From NCBI RefSeq assembly GCF_018588585.1, contig NZ_JAEUFG010000016.1, forward strand, positions 1 to 64,000: a stretch of 64,000 nucleotides of DNA, given 5' to 3'. Source of the DNA: Bacillus sp. SM2101 (GTDB lineage Bacteria; Bacillota; Bacilli; Bacillales; SM2101). Below the pieces are notes generated by a model that did not search any database, was not told where the DNA came from, and saw only the letters and a program-made list of their open reading frames with translations. This document shows, piece by piece, positions 45,815 to 54,580 of the stretch (its first letter is position 1; every line of letters begins with the position of its first letter). The position numbers and the translations under genes are program-made.

Positions 45815-46039
45815 TTGACAACGGTTTTATATACAATGGATGGGTGTTCATCTTGCCAGTATACAAGGAGTTTTTTACGAAAGAAAAATATACCATTTAC
45901 AGAAAAAAATATTTTTCATCATAAAGAGTATTTACTTGAGTTACAACAACTCATTAATGAAATAACATTACCAATATTACATCTAGATGATAAAGTGATT
46001 ATTGGTAAAGACATTTTGAAAATGTTTCCTACAACGTAG
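45815..46039 (+). CDS. Glutaredoxin-like protein
   Basis: 74 residues; redox site MDGCSSCQYTR (CxxC), then SFLRKKNIPFTEKNIF and the TLPIL cis-Pro segment, matching the glutaredoxin/NrdH fold. TTG start after GGAGGG. Bacillus lacks glutathione, so bacillithiol or thioredoxin reductase would be the likely partner (inference). Divergent from the thioredoxin-like gene with about 190 bp between. Confidence 0.82.
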   Translation: MTTVLYTMDGCSSCQYTRSFLRKKNIPFTEKNIFHHKEYLLELQQLINEITLPILHLDDKVIIGKDILKMFPTT

Positions 46040-46084
46040 ATGAGGTTTTAATAAATTGTTAATATATTCGTTATATATTCATAA

Positions 46085-46250
46085 GGTTCTTTTTGTAAAC
46101 TTTGATTAAGGTTGTTGTCGTTAATTGTGTTGGAACAACAATGCAAATTGTGGGCAATTAAGATAATCTAGTTAAAGAAAGGTGCCTTTGTGCATGCCCT
46201 ATGCCCTATTATAGTAGTCTATGCGATAATAGCATTTAACAAGGCTCTTT
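46085..46250 (+). repeat. MITE-like repeat, degenerate copy
   Basis: Left end GGTTCTTTTTGTAAACTTTG, interior AAAGAAAGGTGCC; right end not recognisable. First of three copies in direct orientation between 46.08 and 46.64 kb. Confidence 0.45.
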
Positions 46251-46252
46251 CC

Positions 46253-46479
46253 ATAAACTTTCTTACTATTGGTACTAAATTAGGGCAGTAAGAAGTGATA
46301 ATGTTCAATTGTTATCATGTTATGGCTAAAAACCGAACAGGGTTTATACGTATTTTTACCTTTGTACGAATAAACCGAAGAGCAAAGAGCAATTGACAAT
46401 GCACCCTTACTTAATAGTTGTACATTGGTAAATGTAATGTGCAGCTACTCTACTATATTGAAAAGCTTGTAATAGCTAC
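46253..46479 (+). repeat. MITE-like repeat, degenerate or interrupted copy
   Basis: Left end GGCTCTTTCCATAAACTTTC followed by TTACTATTGGTACTAAATTA. The expected interior box is absent and the length exceeds a normal copy, so it may be interrupted. Right boundary set by the next copy. Confidence 0.4.
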
Positions 46480-46641
46480 GGCTCTTTTTGTGAACTTTGT
46501 TGCTATTGTTACCAAATTAGCACTATAAAAAGTGGGTTTATATGTTAGTCATCGTTGTAAAGAAGAAAAGATGCCAAGAACTCTTGGAGTGTGCGTGTTT
46601 TTTTAAAAATACGAAAAACAACAACATATGTGAAAACAGCC
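46480..46641 (+). repeat. MITE-like intergenic repeat, full copy
   Basis: 162 bp: GGCTCTTTTTGTGAACTTTG, interior AAAGAAGAAAAGATGCC, right end CAACATATGTGAAAACAGCC. It lies 85 bp upstream of the ABC-importer operon. Confidence 0.75.
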
Positions 46642-46726
46642 AAAAGCTAACAGGAAAATCAGGGAGAATACCTAGTAAGATCCTCCTTGAAAGTGAAAAT
46701 ATTATATTTTTCTAGGAGGACAATAT

Positions 46727-47965
46727 ATGAAAAGTTTGAAGGTTTTATCAATTATTTTTCTCTTTCTACTATCTGCTTGTAACAACAATCAACCTAACCG
46801 ACACGGAGCTGAGAATTTACTTCAGCAAGAATGGAAAGATATTATTGAACTTGCCAGTGGTACAGAAGTGAATATATTTATGTGGGGTGGAGATGAAGGG
46901 ATTAATTCTTACATTGATGATTGGGTTGCACCTAGACTACTTGAGAAGCATGACATAATTTTAACCCGCACACCGATGGATACAGAGAATATTCTTCAAA
47001 AATTGTTAACTGAAAAAAAAGCAGGCAAAGATTCAGGAACAATTGATGTTATATGGGTTAATGGTGAAAATTTTAAAAATGCTAAAGAAAATGAGTTATT
47101 ACTAGGAGCATTTTCTAATAAGCTACCGAATGTCCAGCAATATGTCGATTTAGAAAGCTTAGATGTGCAATATGATTTTGGTACATCGACAGAAAACATG
47201 GAAGCACCATGGGGGAAAGTACAATTTGTATTAGCTTACAATTCAGCAAATATAGCTGAACCACCAAGAACTTTTGAAGAACTAAAGGTGTGGGTGCAGG
47301 AGAACGAAGGAAAATTCACATATCCAGAAGCGAGTGACTTTACAGGTAATGCGTTTTTACGGCATTTAATGTATGAAGCAGCAGGTGGAGTAGATCAATT
47401 GTTATCTCGAAGCTTTGATGAGCAATATATTTATACTCAAAGTCAAGAAATGTGGACTTATTTACGAGATATTAAACCTTTTCTATGGAGATCAGGAGAA
47501 ACTTACCCTCAAGATTTAGCTGCACTAGATCGATTGTACAGTGATGGTGAGGTATGGATGACAATGGGCTATAATGAAGCACGTGTTGAGAGCTTGATCG
47601 AAAAAGGGATCTTTCCAGATTCAACAAAAACATTTGTGTTTGACTCTGGGTCGATTGGGAATACACATTTTTTAACGATTCCATACAACAGTCCTAACGT
47701 GGGAGGGGCAATGGTTGCAATTAATTATTTATTATCACCTGAAGCCCAACTAAAGAAAATGGAGCCTTCTATGTGGGGAGAGAATATGGCACTAGACCCT
47801 ACAAAGCTTTCCGAGGACTTACAAAAGCAATTACGACAAGTCAACAGAGGGGATTCTGTACTATCTTCAGAAGTCTTGAAGGATCACTTATTACCAGAAG
47901 TAGATTCTCTATATGTGAATTGGGTGAAGGAGACATGGCAAAATGAAGTGGTACAAACGCCATAA
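46727..47965 (+). CDS. ABC transporter substrate-binding lipoprotein, YnjB type
   Basis: 412 residues with a lipoprotein signal (LFLLSAC, Cys18). The mature part has the periplasmic-binding fold of the YnjB/COG4134 group (EVNIFMWGGDEGINSYIDDW, VIWVNGENFKNAKENELLLG, PWGKVQFVLAYNSA, EASDFTGNAFLRHL). Ligand unknown; the group is related to iron and thiamine/polyamine-type binding proteins. First gene of a four-gene operon, TAGGAGG site, overlapping the first permease gene by 23 bp. Confidence 0.85.
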   Translation: MKSLKVLSIIFLFLLSACNNNQPNRHGAENLLQQEWKDIIELASGTEVNIFMWGGDEGINSYIDDWVAPRLLEKHDIILTRTPMDTENILQKLLTEKKAGKDSGTIDVIWVNGENFKNAKENELLLGAFSNKLPNVQQYVDLESLDVQYDFGTSTENMEAPWGKVQFVLAYNSANIAEPPRTFEELKVWVQENEGKFTYPEASDFTGNAFLRHLMYEAAGGVDQLLSRSFDEQYIYTQSQEMWTYLRDIKPFLWRSGETYPQDLAALDRLYSDGEVWMTMGYNEARVESLIEKGIFPDSTKTFVFDSGSIGNTHFLTIPYNSPNVGGAMVAINYLLSPEAQLKKMEPSMWGENMALDPTKLSEDLQKQLRQVNRGDSVLSSEVLKDHLLPEVDSLYVNWVKETWQNEVVQTP

Positions 47966-48812
47966 CAAGACATTATTATTATTTTTTCCTGTGACGTTGT
48001 TCTCAATTCTCTTGATATCGTATGGGGTTCTTCACGGAATTATTGAATCGTTACAGTCGACTGATGGTGGAGTATCACTGCACGTATATCAAGAGCTATT
48101 TAGCAATACAGTGTTTATACAATCAATTAAGTTCAGTTTAAGAGTAACAATGGTATCAACTGTCATGTCATTAATAATAGGCCTTATTAGTGCAAAGTTT
48201 ATTTATCATTTGTTGCAAAAAAGTCACTTAAAGTTACTCGTATGGCTACCGATGATTTTTCCGCATTTCGTTGCAGCTTACATGGTATTTAGTTTATTTT
48301 CATCTAGTGGTATTATTGCTTCTATTTTTTACTCAGTTGAGCTAATTAGTGATCAAAGTCAATTTCCAGTATTGACAATGGATCGAGATGGTTTAGGTAT
48401 AATGATGACTTATATATGGAAGGAAGTTCCCTTTGTAATTCTCATGCTCATTCCTGTTTTTTATGAAATTGACAATCGCTATGAGGATGTTGTACGTACT
48501 CTTGGTGGCAATAGTTGGAATGTATTTTGGACAGTCGAATGGAAATGGCTTCTCCCAGTTATCATTGAGACATTTATTATCTTGTTTGCATTTATCGTAG
48601 CAGCTTACGAAGTACCCTTTCTAGTTGGAGCAACAAACCCGAAAATGATTGCAATTATTGCTTATCAGTGGTTTTTCGAAGGTGATTGGAGTAATCGTCC
48701 GCTTGCACTCGCTGCTTTTATTTGTATAACTTTACTTATTTTGGTCACAACAGCTGTAAGTTTTATGAGTATACAAAGGCTTAGAACAAGGCTTATAAGA
48801 GGAAAAATATAA
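47943..48812 (+). CDS. ABC transporter permease, YnjC N-terminal-half type
   Basis: 289 residues, six hydrophobic segments, with a type-I importer (BPD_transp_1) EAA-like loop around YEDVVRTLGGNSWNVFWTVEWKWLLP. In Escherichia coli YnjC is one long fused permease; here the two halves are separate genes. Start ATG overlaps the binding-protein gene and has GAAGGAG ten bases before it. Confidence 0.85.
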   Translation: MKWYKRHNKTLLLFFPVTLFSILLISYGVLHGIIESLQSTDGGVSLHVYQELFSNTVFIQSIKFSLRVTMVSTVMSLIIGLISAKFIYHLLQKSHLKLLVWLPMIFPHFVAAYMVFSLFSSSGIIASIFYSVELISDQSQFPVLTMDRDGLGIMMTYIWKEVPFVILMLIPVFYEIDNRYEDVVRTLGGNSWNVFWTVEWKWLLPVIIETFIILFAFIVAAYEVPFLVGATNPKMIAIIAYQWFFEGDWSNRPLALAAFICITLLILVTTAVSFMSIQRLRTRLIRGKI

Positions 48813-49600
48813 TGACAAAGCTCACTAAAAATATCGGATTACTTATTATGATATCCCTTGTATGTTTACCAGTTTCCTTAATTGTAGTAAATAGCTTTGC
48901 ATACGGTTGGCGTTTTGGTCAAGTTGTACCTGAACATTTTTCGGCTAGAGGCTGGATGACACTGTTTAAAGATCAAAAACTAATTGAGGCGCTTCACACC
49001 ACTATAAAAATTGGAATAGGTGTATTAATTCTAAACTTTATCATTGCGTTTCCTGCTGCGAAAGGGCTAGCACAAAAGAGTTTTTTTGGTAAATCAATGT
49101 TTGAAACACTGCTATTACTTCCTATTCTAATTCCAAGTTTAGCAGTAGCAATGGGATTACACATTACTTTTATTAAAGTGGGGTTAGCCGACCATTGGTT
49201 TGGTGTGACAATTGTTCATTTAATTCCAACCGTTCCTTATACTGTTAGAATTTTAAGAGCTGGATACGAACGTATTGGAGTGAAATGGGAAGAACAAGCT
49301 AAATCGTTAGGTGCATCACCGTTAAAAATATTTCTTACGATTACTTTACCATTACTATCAACTAGTGTACGTACCGCGTCATTTCTCGTATTTGTCATTT
49401 CGTTAAGTCAATACGTTTTAACAGCACTTATCGGAGGTGGTACGGTAGTGACGTTAGCGACGATTTACTACCCTTATTTTACTACAGTAGATGATGCGGT
49501 AATTGCTAGCTTTTCTATTCTATTTGCGATCCTCCCTATCGTGTTTATATTATGTATTGAACTAGTCATAAGAACAGTTATATATGTTGCTAAAAGATAA
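48812..49600 (+). CDS. ABC transporter permease, YnjC C-terminal-half type
   Basis: 262 residues, six membrane segments; EAA loop EEQAKSLGASPLKIFLTITLPLL is close to consensus. Starts on the last base of the previous gene's stop (TAATG), implying translational coupling. Second permease subunit of the heterodimeric pore. Confidence 0.86.
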   Translation: MTKLTKNIGLLIMISLVCLPVSLIVVNSFAYGWRFGQVVPEHFSARGWMTLFKDQKLIEALHTTIKIGIGVLILNFIIAFPAAKGLAQKSFFGKSMFETLLLLPILIPSLAVAMGLHITFIKVGLADHWFGVTIVHLIPTVPYTVRILRAGYERIGVKWEEQAKSLGASPLKIFLTITLPLLSTSVRTASFLVFVISLSQYVLTALIGGGTVVTLATIYYPYFTTVDDAVIASFSILFAILPIVFILCIELVIRTVIYVAKR

Positions 49601-49613
49601 AGAGGTGCTATAA

Positions 49614-50588
49614 ATGGATGAATCATTTGTATCTTGCATAAACGTGTCAAAGCAGTATGGTAATACTTCAGTAATTGACGACATTAATTTTCAACTTGAT
49701 AAAGGAGAGATACTTAGTTTAGTTGGACCATCTGGTTCAGGAAAAACAACGATACTCCGCAGTATTGCGGGGTTAGAGCAAGTATCTACAGGAGAAATAT
49801 GGGTAGATGGTATAAATGTAACTCATGACAAAGCGGAAAATAGACCTATTGTCATGATGTTTCAGCAGGCCCTCCTTTTCCCCCATTTAACAGTACTTGA
49901 AAACGTCATGTACGGTGCAAAAAAGCTGTATAACCAAAGAACAAATCGAATATATCATGCGAGACAGCTTCTAGAAAAAATTGAATTAATAAATTATGAA
50001 AAGAAATATCCTTATGAGTTGTCAGGTGGCCAACAACAACGTGTAGCATTAGGACGGGCATTAATGACTAAACCGAAGCTGTTATTATTAGATGAACCAT
50101 TTAGTAGCTTAGACCCTCAGCTGCGTTCATCAATAAGAGAATGGATCGTTTCACTATTGCAGAAAGAAAATATTACGACAATTTTTGTTACACATGATAA
50201 AGAAGAAGCGATGACAATTGGGAATAGGGTGGCGATTGTTATGGAAAATAAAATCCAGCAATTAGGTGCGCCACTAGATGTTTACAATCATCCAGTAAAC
50301 GTGGAAGTAGCTAGATTTTTCAGTGATGGTCTTATCACAGATCATAACAAGTTTATACCTATCCAAGACTTGGAATTGCTTCCGAGCAATAATCAAATTG
50401 ATCAGCACAAGCTAGCCTTTAGTGGAAAGGTAATGAATAGATTTATCAAACATGGCCAACTTTTTGATCAAATAGAAGTAGATCAAATAAATAAAAGTGT
50501 AACCGTTCCTTCAAACAGTCGTGTGAAAATAGGAGAAAAAGTAAAGCTAGAGACTAACCGAAGTAACGTACACACATTCCTTGATTAG
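49614..50588 (+). CDS. ABC transporter ATP-binding protein, YnjD type
   Basis: 324 residues. Walker A GPSGSGKTT, Q-loop MMFQQALLFPHLTV, signature LSGGQQQRVALGRAL, Walker B LLLLDEPFSSLD and H-loop VTHDKEEA. The C-terminal 90 residues resemble a TOBE-like domain. The Q-loop and FSSLD wording fit the spermidine/iron/thiamine importer branch. Thirteen bases after the second permease; AGAGGTGC upstream. Completes the importer. Confidence 0.88.
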   Translation: MDESFVSCINVSKQYGNTSVIDDINFQLDKGEILSLVGPSGSGKTTILRSIAGLEQVSTGEIWVDGINVTHDKAENRPIVMMFQQALLFPHLTVLENVMYGAKKLYNQRTNRIYHARQLLEKIELINYEKKYPYELSGGQQQRVALGRALMTKPKLLLLDEPFSSLDPQLRSSIREWIVSLLQKENITTIFVTHDKEEAMTIGNRVAIVMENKIQQLGAPLDVYNHPVNVEVARFFSDGLITDHNKFIPIQDLELLPSNNQIDQHKLAFSGKVMNRFIKHGQLFDQIEVDQINKSVTVPSNSRVKIGEKVKLETNRSNVHTFLD

Positions 50589-50636
50589 AAGTATATTTTT
50601 TATGCTGTTTTCACAATAACTTTTGCTTTTCAAAGA

Positions 50637-50750
50637 GGCTGTTTTCTTATAGAATGTTGATTTTCATTCTAACAAATAAGCACGTATACAACTAGGTTTC
50701 GGAGCATCTTTTCAATTTTAGTAACTAGCAACAAAATTTACGAAAAGAGC
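50637..50750 (-). repeat. MITE-like repeat, inverted orientation, shortened
   Basis: GGCTGTTTTCTTATAGAATG on the left, ACGTATACAACTAGGTTTCG and GGAGCATCTTTTC inside, AAAATTTACGAAAAGAGC on the right. A stub left end (GCTGTTTTCACAATAACTTT, 50604 onward) abuts it, as if one copy had inserted into another. Confidence 0.7.
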
Positions 50751-50782
50751 TTTTTTTAAAACGGAATGAACGGAGGAAGCAA

Positions 50783-51433
50783 ATGAAAAAGCAAACGATC
50801 GTAAAAATCATATTATTAATAGCTGTTCTTATTACTTTAATATGGATAAATAATAACTATTTAAATATTACTCCGACGTTAATAAGAGAATGGATATTAT
50901 CATTTGGACTGTTTGCGCCAGTTATTTATGTCATTTTATATACTGTACGTCCACTTATCCTTTTTCCAGCTTCTATTCTTTCGTTAGCTGCTGGCTTAGC
51001 TTTTGGTGCTGTTAATGGCACCATTTATACAGTAGTAGGAGCAACATGTGGTGCCGCTTTATCATTTTGGGTTGCCCGTAAGCTAGGAAAAAATATTAGT
51101 AATAAAGAATGGACTGGAAAGGCGAAGTCTATTCAAACTCAAATAGAAAAACAAGGCTTTATATATGTCTTATTGTTACGCCTGTTGCCAATTTTTAATT
51201 TCGACATGATTAGTTATATCGCAGGTATTTCAAAGGTTCGGTTTAAAGATTTTGTCATAGCAACGTTTATTGGTATTATTCCTGGAACATTTGCTTATAA
51301 CTTTTTAGGCTCAAGCTTTGCTCATGGAGATATGAAGATTGTTATGATAGCAGTTATCGTATTTCTACTCGCATTAATTATTCCGATTTTTACAAGTAAG
51401 AAGCTTAAAAAAAGATTAGGTTTAACGAAGTAA
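50783..51433 (+). CDS. TVP38/TMEM64 (VTT-domain) membrane protein
   Basis: 216 residues, about six hydrophobic segments. The VTT/SNARE-associated domain pattern is visible: RPLILFPASILSLAAGLAFG, GATCGAALSFWVAR, then LRLLPIFNFDMISYIAGISKVRF. The family is related to DedA and to eukaryotic scramblases. First of three closely spaced genes (31 and 15 bp gaps). AACGGAGGAAGC before the ATG. Substrate unknown. Confidence 0.86.
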   Translation: MKKQTIVKIILLIAVLITLIWINNNYLNITPTLIREWILSFGLFAPVIYVILYTVRPLILFPASILSLAAGLAFGAVNGTIYTVVGATCGAALSFWVARKLGKNISNKEWTGKAKSIQTQIEKQGFIYVLLLRLLPIFNFDMISYIAGISKVRFKDFVIATFIGIIPGTFAYNFLGSSFAHGDMKIVMIAVIVFLLALIIPIFTSKKLKKRLGLTK

Positions 51434-51464
51434 TCAATTTCAATTAATTAACGGAGGTGTAATC

Positions 51465-52046
51465 ATGCTTGATACACATGCGAGAAAGTACGTACAGCCT
51501 ATCTTTCAAAGATCGGCAAAAGGTTTGTTGAAAATAGGTTTGTCTGCAAATCAAACAACTGTGATTTCGTTTGTTATTGGTATAACGACTGGTGTTTTTA
51601 TTTATTTTGATTATACCGTATTAGCACTGGTCGCTTTATGGACTTCTGGTTTTTTAGATGCAGTTGATGGCACAATGGCACGACTAACTAAACCATCGCC
51701 ATTTGGTACGGTCCTAGATGTAACATTCGATCGCATTGTAGAGATTAGTGTTATTTTAGGATTGGCATTTCGTTACCCTGAAGCGATGTGGAGCCTTTTA
51801 TTATTAAGTGTTTCAATCATTGTTGCAATGACAATTTTCTTAACAGTCGGTGCAGTCACAGAGAAAGAAGGCATTAAATCTTTTTATTACCAACCTGGTT
51901 TAGCAGAGCGAACAGAAGGATTTTTACTTTTTTCAGCAATGATGATATTTACGAATGTGCTTGTATGGTTGACATTACTGTTTCTAGTGATTGAAATTTT
52001 TACAACAGTTCAGCGGTTATTAGAAGCAAAAAGAATTTTATCATAA
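51465..52046 (+). CDS. CDP-alcohol phosphatidyltransferase family protein
   Basis: 193 residues, membrane enzyme class that transfers a phosphatidyl group from CDP-lipid to an alcohol. The full catalytic signature D-x2-DG-x2-AR-x7-G-x3-D-x3-D is present (residues about 66-91, LDAVDGTMARL...FGTVLDVTFDR). The acceptor alcohol cannot be assigned; it is smaller than PgsA-type enzymes' context would predict and is not next to known phospholipid genes. Good GGAGGTG site. Middle gene of the operon. Confidence 0.85.
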   Translation: MLDTHARKYVQPIFQRSAKGLLKIGLSANQTTVISFVIGITTGVFIYFDYTVLALVALWTSGFLDAVDGTMARLTKPSPFGTVLDVTFDRIVEISVILGLAFRYPEAMWSLLLLSVSIIVAMTIFLTVGAVTEKEGIKSFYYQPGLAERTEGFLLFSAMMIFTNVLVWLTLLFLVIEIFTTVQRLLEAKRILS

Positions 52047-52061
52047 GGTGGAGAGAGAACA

Positions 52062-53489
52062 GTGAAAAAATACGACCTAGTAGTTATTGGTGGCGGTGCA
52101 GGTGGACTAACAGTCGCAGCGGGTGCTAGTTCATTAGGTGCAAAAGTAGCGTTGATTGAAAAGGAAGAACAGCCTGGTGGAGATTGCTTGCATTATGGCT
52201 GTGTTCCATCGAAAGCATTAATAGAGTCAGCTAAGATCGTACATCATGCGAAAACGCAAACTGATCAATTCGGACTACAATTACAAGGGAAACCATCGCT
52301 AGACGCAGCAATGACAAGAGTAAAAGTAGCAATTAATACGATAGCAAAACATGATGATGCCGATAGATTTCGGAGTATGGGAGTAGACGTATATATCGGT
52401 ATCGGAAGCTTTCGATCCTCTCACGAAATCGAAATTAGTACAGGAGAAGTTGTGTACGGAAAGAGAGTTGTCATATCTCCTGGATCAAGGCCGTTTATTC
52501 CACCAATCAAAGGAATCAATGATATTGATTATATAACGAATGAAACAATCTTTTCTTTGAAAGAAGCTCCTGGTCGATTATTGGTCATTGGTGGAGGTCC
52601 TATTGGTTTAGAGCTTGCACAATCTTTGGCTCGCTTTGGTAGCGAGGTTACTGTAGTTGAGAGAAGTGATAGGCTGTTATCAAAAGAAGATGAAGAAATC
52701 GTTCCGTATGTACAAAAACATCTTGAAGATGAAATGACGATTTTTACGAATGCAACAGTAGAAGAGGTTAGTAAACAGTCTGGACATATATCCGTTTCTA
52801 TAAAAAAGGACGATGGTCAGGTACAGTTGCAAGTAGACCAAATTCTCATTGCCTCTGGAAGAACTCCAAATACAGCAAAGCTAAATTTATCAGCTGCGGG
52901 TGTCCACGTTGATCAACGCGGCACTATTGTCGTAGACGACTATTTACGAACAAATATTAAACATATATTTGCGGTTGGGGATGTGAATGGAAGGTTTCCA
53001 TTTACACATGTAGCCGGTATGGAAGGTAAGTTAATCGTACAAAATGCTGTGTTAGGAATCTCAAAAAAGGTCAATTATGATAACGTCCCATGGGTAACTT
53101 ATACTGATCCAGAGGTGTTTCATCTAGGGTTGACTGAGAGGGAAGCAAAAGAGACATATGGAGATATTTCGGTATTCTCTCAACCTCTAGCTGATGTAGA
53201 CAGGTTTGTAAGTGACCATAACACAAATGGTATGGTTAAAATTATTGCGAATAACAAAGGTAAAATAATCGGTGCTCATGCAGTAGGTGCAGGTGCAGGA
53301 GATTGGATGCAAGAAATCGTGTACGCAAAACAATATAAACAAAAAATTGGCTCAGTTTCTCAAGTAATACACCCATATCCAAACCATGCTGCAGCTGTAC
53401 AGCGGACAACTGATTTGTATTGGCGTGAAAAGCTGTTTAATAGCTCGTTACCGAAAATTACAGAAAAGTATATAAAATGGTTTCGATAA
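52062..53489 (+). CDS. Mercuric-reductase-like flavin disulfide oxidoreductase
   Basis: 475 residues of the pyridine nucleotide-disulfide oxidoreductase class I family. FAD site VVIGGGAGGLTVAAGA, redox Cys pair GGDCLHYGCVPSKAL, NAD(P) site LLVIGGGPIGLELAQSLARFG, FAD2 HIFAVGDVNG, dimerisation domain from about residue 345. The C-terminal Cys-Cys pair required by mercuric reductase is missing, and the usual His-x5-Glu is HPYPNHAA without Glu, so mercury reduction is unlikely and the reaction is unknown. Third gene of the TVP38 operon, coupled by GGTGGAGAG. Confidence 0.85.
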   Translation: MKKYDLVVIGGGAGGLTVAAGASSLGAKVALIEKEEQPGGDCLHYGCVPSKALIESAKIVHHAKTQTDQFGLQLQGKPSLDAAMTRVKVAINTIAKHDDADRFRSMGVDVYIGIGSFRSSHEIEISTGEVVYGKRVVISPGSRPFIPPIKGINDIDYITNETIFSLKEAPGRLLVIGGGPIGLELAQSLARFGSEVTVVERSDRLLSKEDEEIVPYVQKHLEDEMTIFTNATVEEVSKQSGHISVSIKKDDGQVQLQVDQILIASGRTPNTAKLNLSAAGVHVDQRGTIVVDDYLRTNIKHIFAVGDVNGRFPFTHVAGMEGKLIVQNAVLGISKKVNYDNVPWVTYTDPEVFHLGLTEREAKETYGDISVFSQPLADVDRFVSDHNTNGMVKIIANNKGKIIGAHAVGAGAGDWMQEIVYAKQYKQKIGSVSQVIHPYPNHAAAVQRTTDLYWREKLFNSSLPKITEKYIKWFR

Positions 53490-53570
53490 TTTTATGAATA
53501 TGTACAATTATGATTTATTGAACAACCTGCATTCATCACGAATATATTATGGTAACTTTACAGGAAATGA

Positions 53571-53810
53571 GTGATGAATGTGCCAGATTTTTGGAAGGAG
53601 TTAGCAAAATTTCTATCAGATATAACAGGAGAAGCTGAAACAAACGAAAAACCACCTCCTAAAGTTGATCAGTGGGCAAGGGAGCTTGATTCAGATTTAG
53701 GTAAACTTGACAATACAAGTGATTCTTTTTGGAGAAAATTTGAGAATATGATGGAAAAGGGAGAAAGGTACTTTGAGCAAAAGCAAAATGAAATAGATAG
53801 GAAGTTTTAA
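53571..53810 (+). CDS. Small soluble helical protein, unknown
   Basis: 79 residues, charged and aromatic-rich (PDFWKELAKFLSDI, DSFWRKFENMMEKGERYFEQKQNEIDRKF), predicted mostly helical, no signal peptide. GTG start at 53571 after AGGAAATGA; the next codon ATG is an alternative. Located between the oxidoreductase operon and yjcZ. Not recognised. Confidence 0.5.
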   Translation: MMNVPDFWKELAKFLSDITGEAETNEKPPPKVDQWARELDSDLGKLDNTSDSFWRKFENMMEKGERYFEQKQNEIDRKF

Positions 53811-54019
53811 ACAAGCTATATCTTTTTCTCGTATATTTAGTATGAATTTTCACTACATGAGAACAGCTAACTGAATTCATAAATTTTAATGTCTCAGTAT
53901 CAAAAGCATCTTAAAAGTGTAAACAGCAAATATTAAAGCCTCTTTTTACATCCTTTACATCAATTGATAAAATTCCTAGACATCTCCGCGTTTATCCATA
54001 TCGTTATTTGACTAGTCAT

Positions 54020-54028
54020 CATACAGTA
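54020..54028 (+). promoter_or_regulatory. Possible sporulation -10 element for yjcZ
   Basis: CATACAGTA fits both the sigma-K (CATANNNTA) and the sigma-E (CATACANT) -10 patterns, 35 bp before the yjcZ start. No convincing -35 partner was found. Confidence 0.3.
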
Positions 54029-54062
54029 ATAGTGATGATATACAGGGAGGTGTTAAAAGGGT

Positions 54063-54197
54063 ATGTATTGCGGATCTGGTTGTTATGGATATCCTGGTTA
54101 TGGATATGGTGGACCATACGGTGGGTCGTCATTTGTATTACTTGTAATATTGTTTATCCTATTAATAATCGTAGGTGCGACCGTATTTATGTATTAG
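54063..54197 (+). CDS. yjcZ: YjcZ-family sporulation protein
   Basis: 44 residues: a Gly/Tyr-rich head (MYCGSGCYGYPGYGYGG) and one membrane helix (SFVLLVILFILLIIVGATVF), the classic YjcZ/YnzJ pattern of tiny spore-associated proteins. GGGAGGTG lies upstream. A longer frame in another phase covers the same DNA but lacks this signature. In B. subtilis yjcZ sits next to spoVIF, as it nearly does here. Confidence 0.88.
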   Translation: MYCGSGCYGYPGYGYGGPYGGSSFVLLVILFILLIIVGATVFMY

Positions 54198-54283
54198 TTT
54201 AAAGGTTGGAAAACTAAGTAAGTCCATTAGAAGCTACCTCTTTTAGGTTATATGTAAGACGTACCTTTATAAAAAGCATCAAA

Positions 54284-54324
54284 ACGGATGAGATAAAAAA
54301 TCTCATCCGTCTATTATTATTTTA
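54284..54324 (+). terminator. yjcZ terminator
   Basis: Perfect stem ACGGATGAGAT / ATCTCATCCGT (54284-54294, 54300-54310), loop AAAAA, followed by CTATTATTATTTT. Confidence 0.75.
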
Positions 54325-54362
54325 ACATTTATTTTGCTCTTCCTCTTGCTAGAAAACAAATT

Positions 54363-54497
54363 GCTGTTTTCGTATGGAATGTTGTTTTCATTTTAAAAAA
54401 ATAATCACGTATACAACTAGGTTTCCGGGCAGCCTTTTCTTTTCTAAAGATTATACAAATCCTATCATCAGCAACACAAATGTAAGACAAAAATGCA
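54363..54497 (-). repeat. MITE-like repeat, inverted orientation, degenerate
   Basis: GCTGTTTTCGTATGGAATGT left end, CACGTATACAACTAGGTTTC inside, AGCAACACAAATGTAAGAC on the right. A second remnant (CCACGAATACAAC ... TAGCAACAAAAAAATAATAT) continues to about 54576. Confidence 0.6.
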
Positions 54498-54580
54498 CTA
54501 AAAGCTTTAAATCCACGAATACAACTATTTTGTTTTCTAATTGAATCGCTGTAGCAACAAAAAAATAATATTAGCCCTCT

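Noticed and set aside
52062-53489. Mercuric reductase and a mercury-resistance operon
   Set aside because: The protein lacks the C-terminal Cys-Cys pair and the N-terminal metal-binding domain, and no merR, merT or merP is nearby.
54008-54202. 64-codon frame overlapping yjcZ
   Set aside because: It is out of phase with the clear YjcZ sequence and reads through its ribosome binding site; Trp/Ile-rich product without family features.
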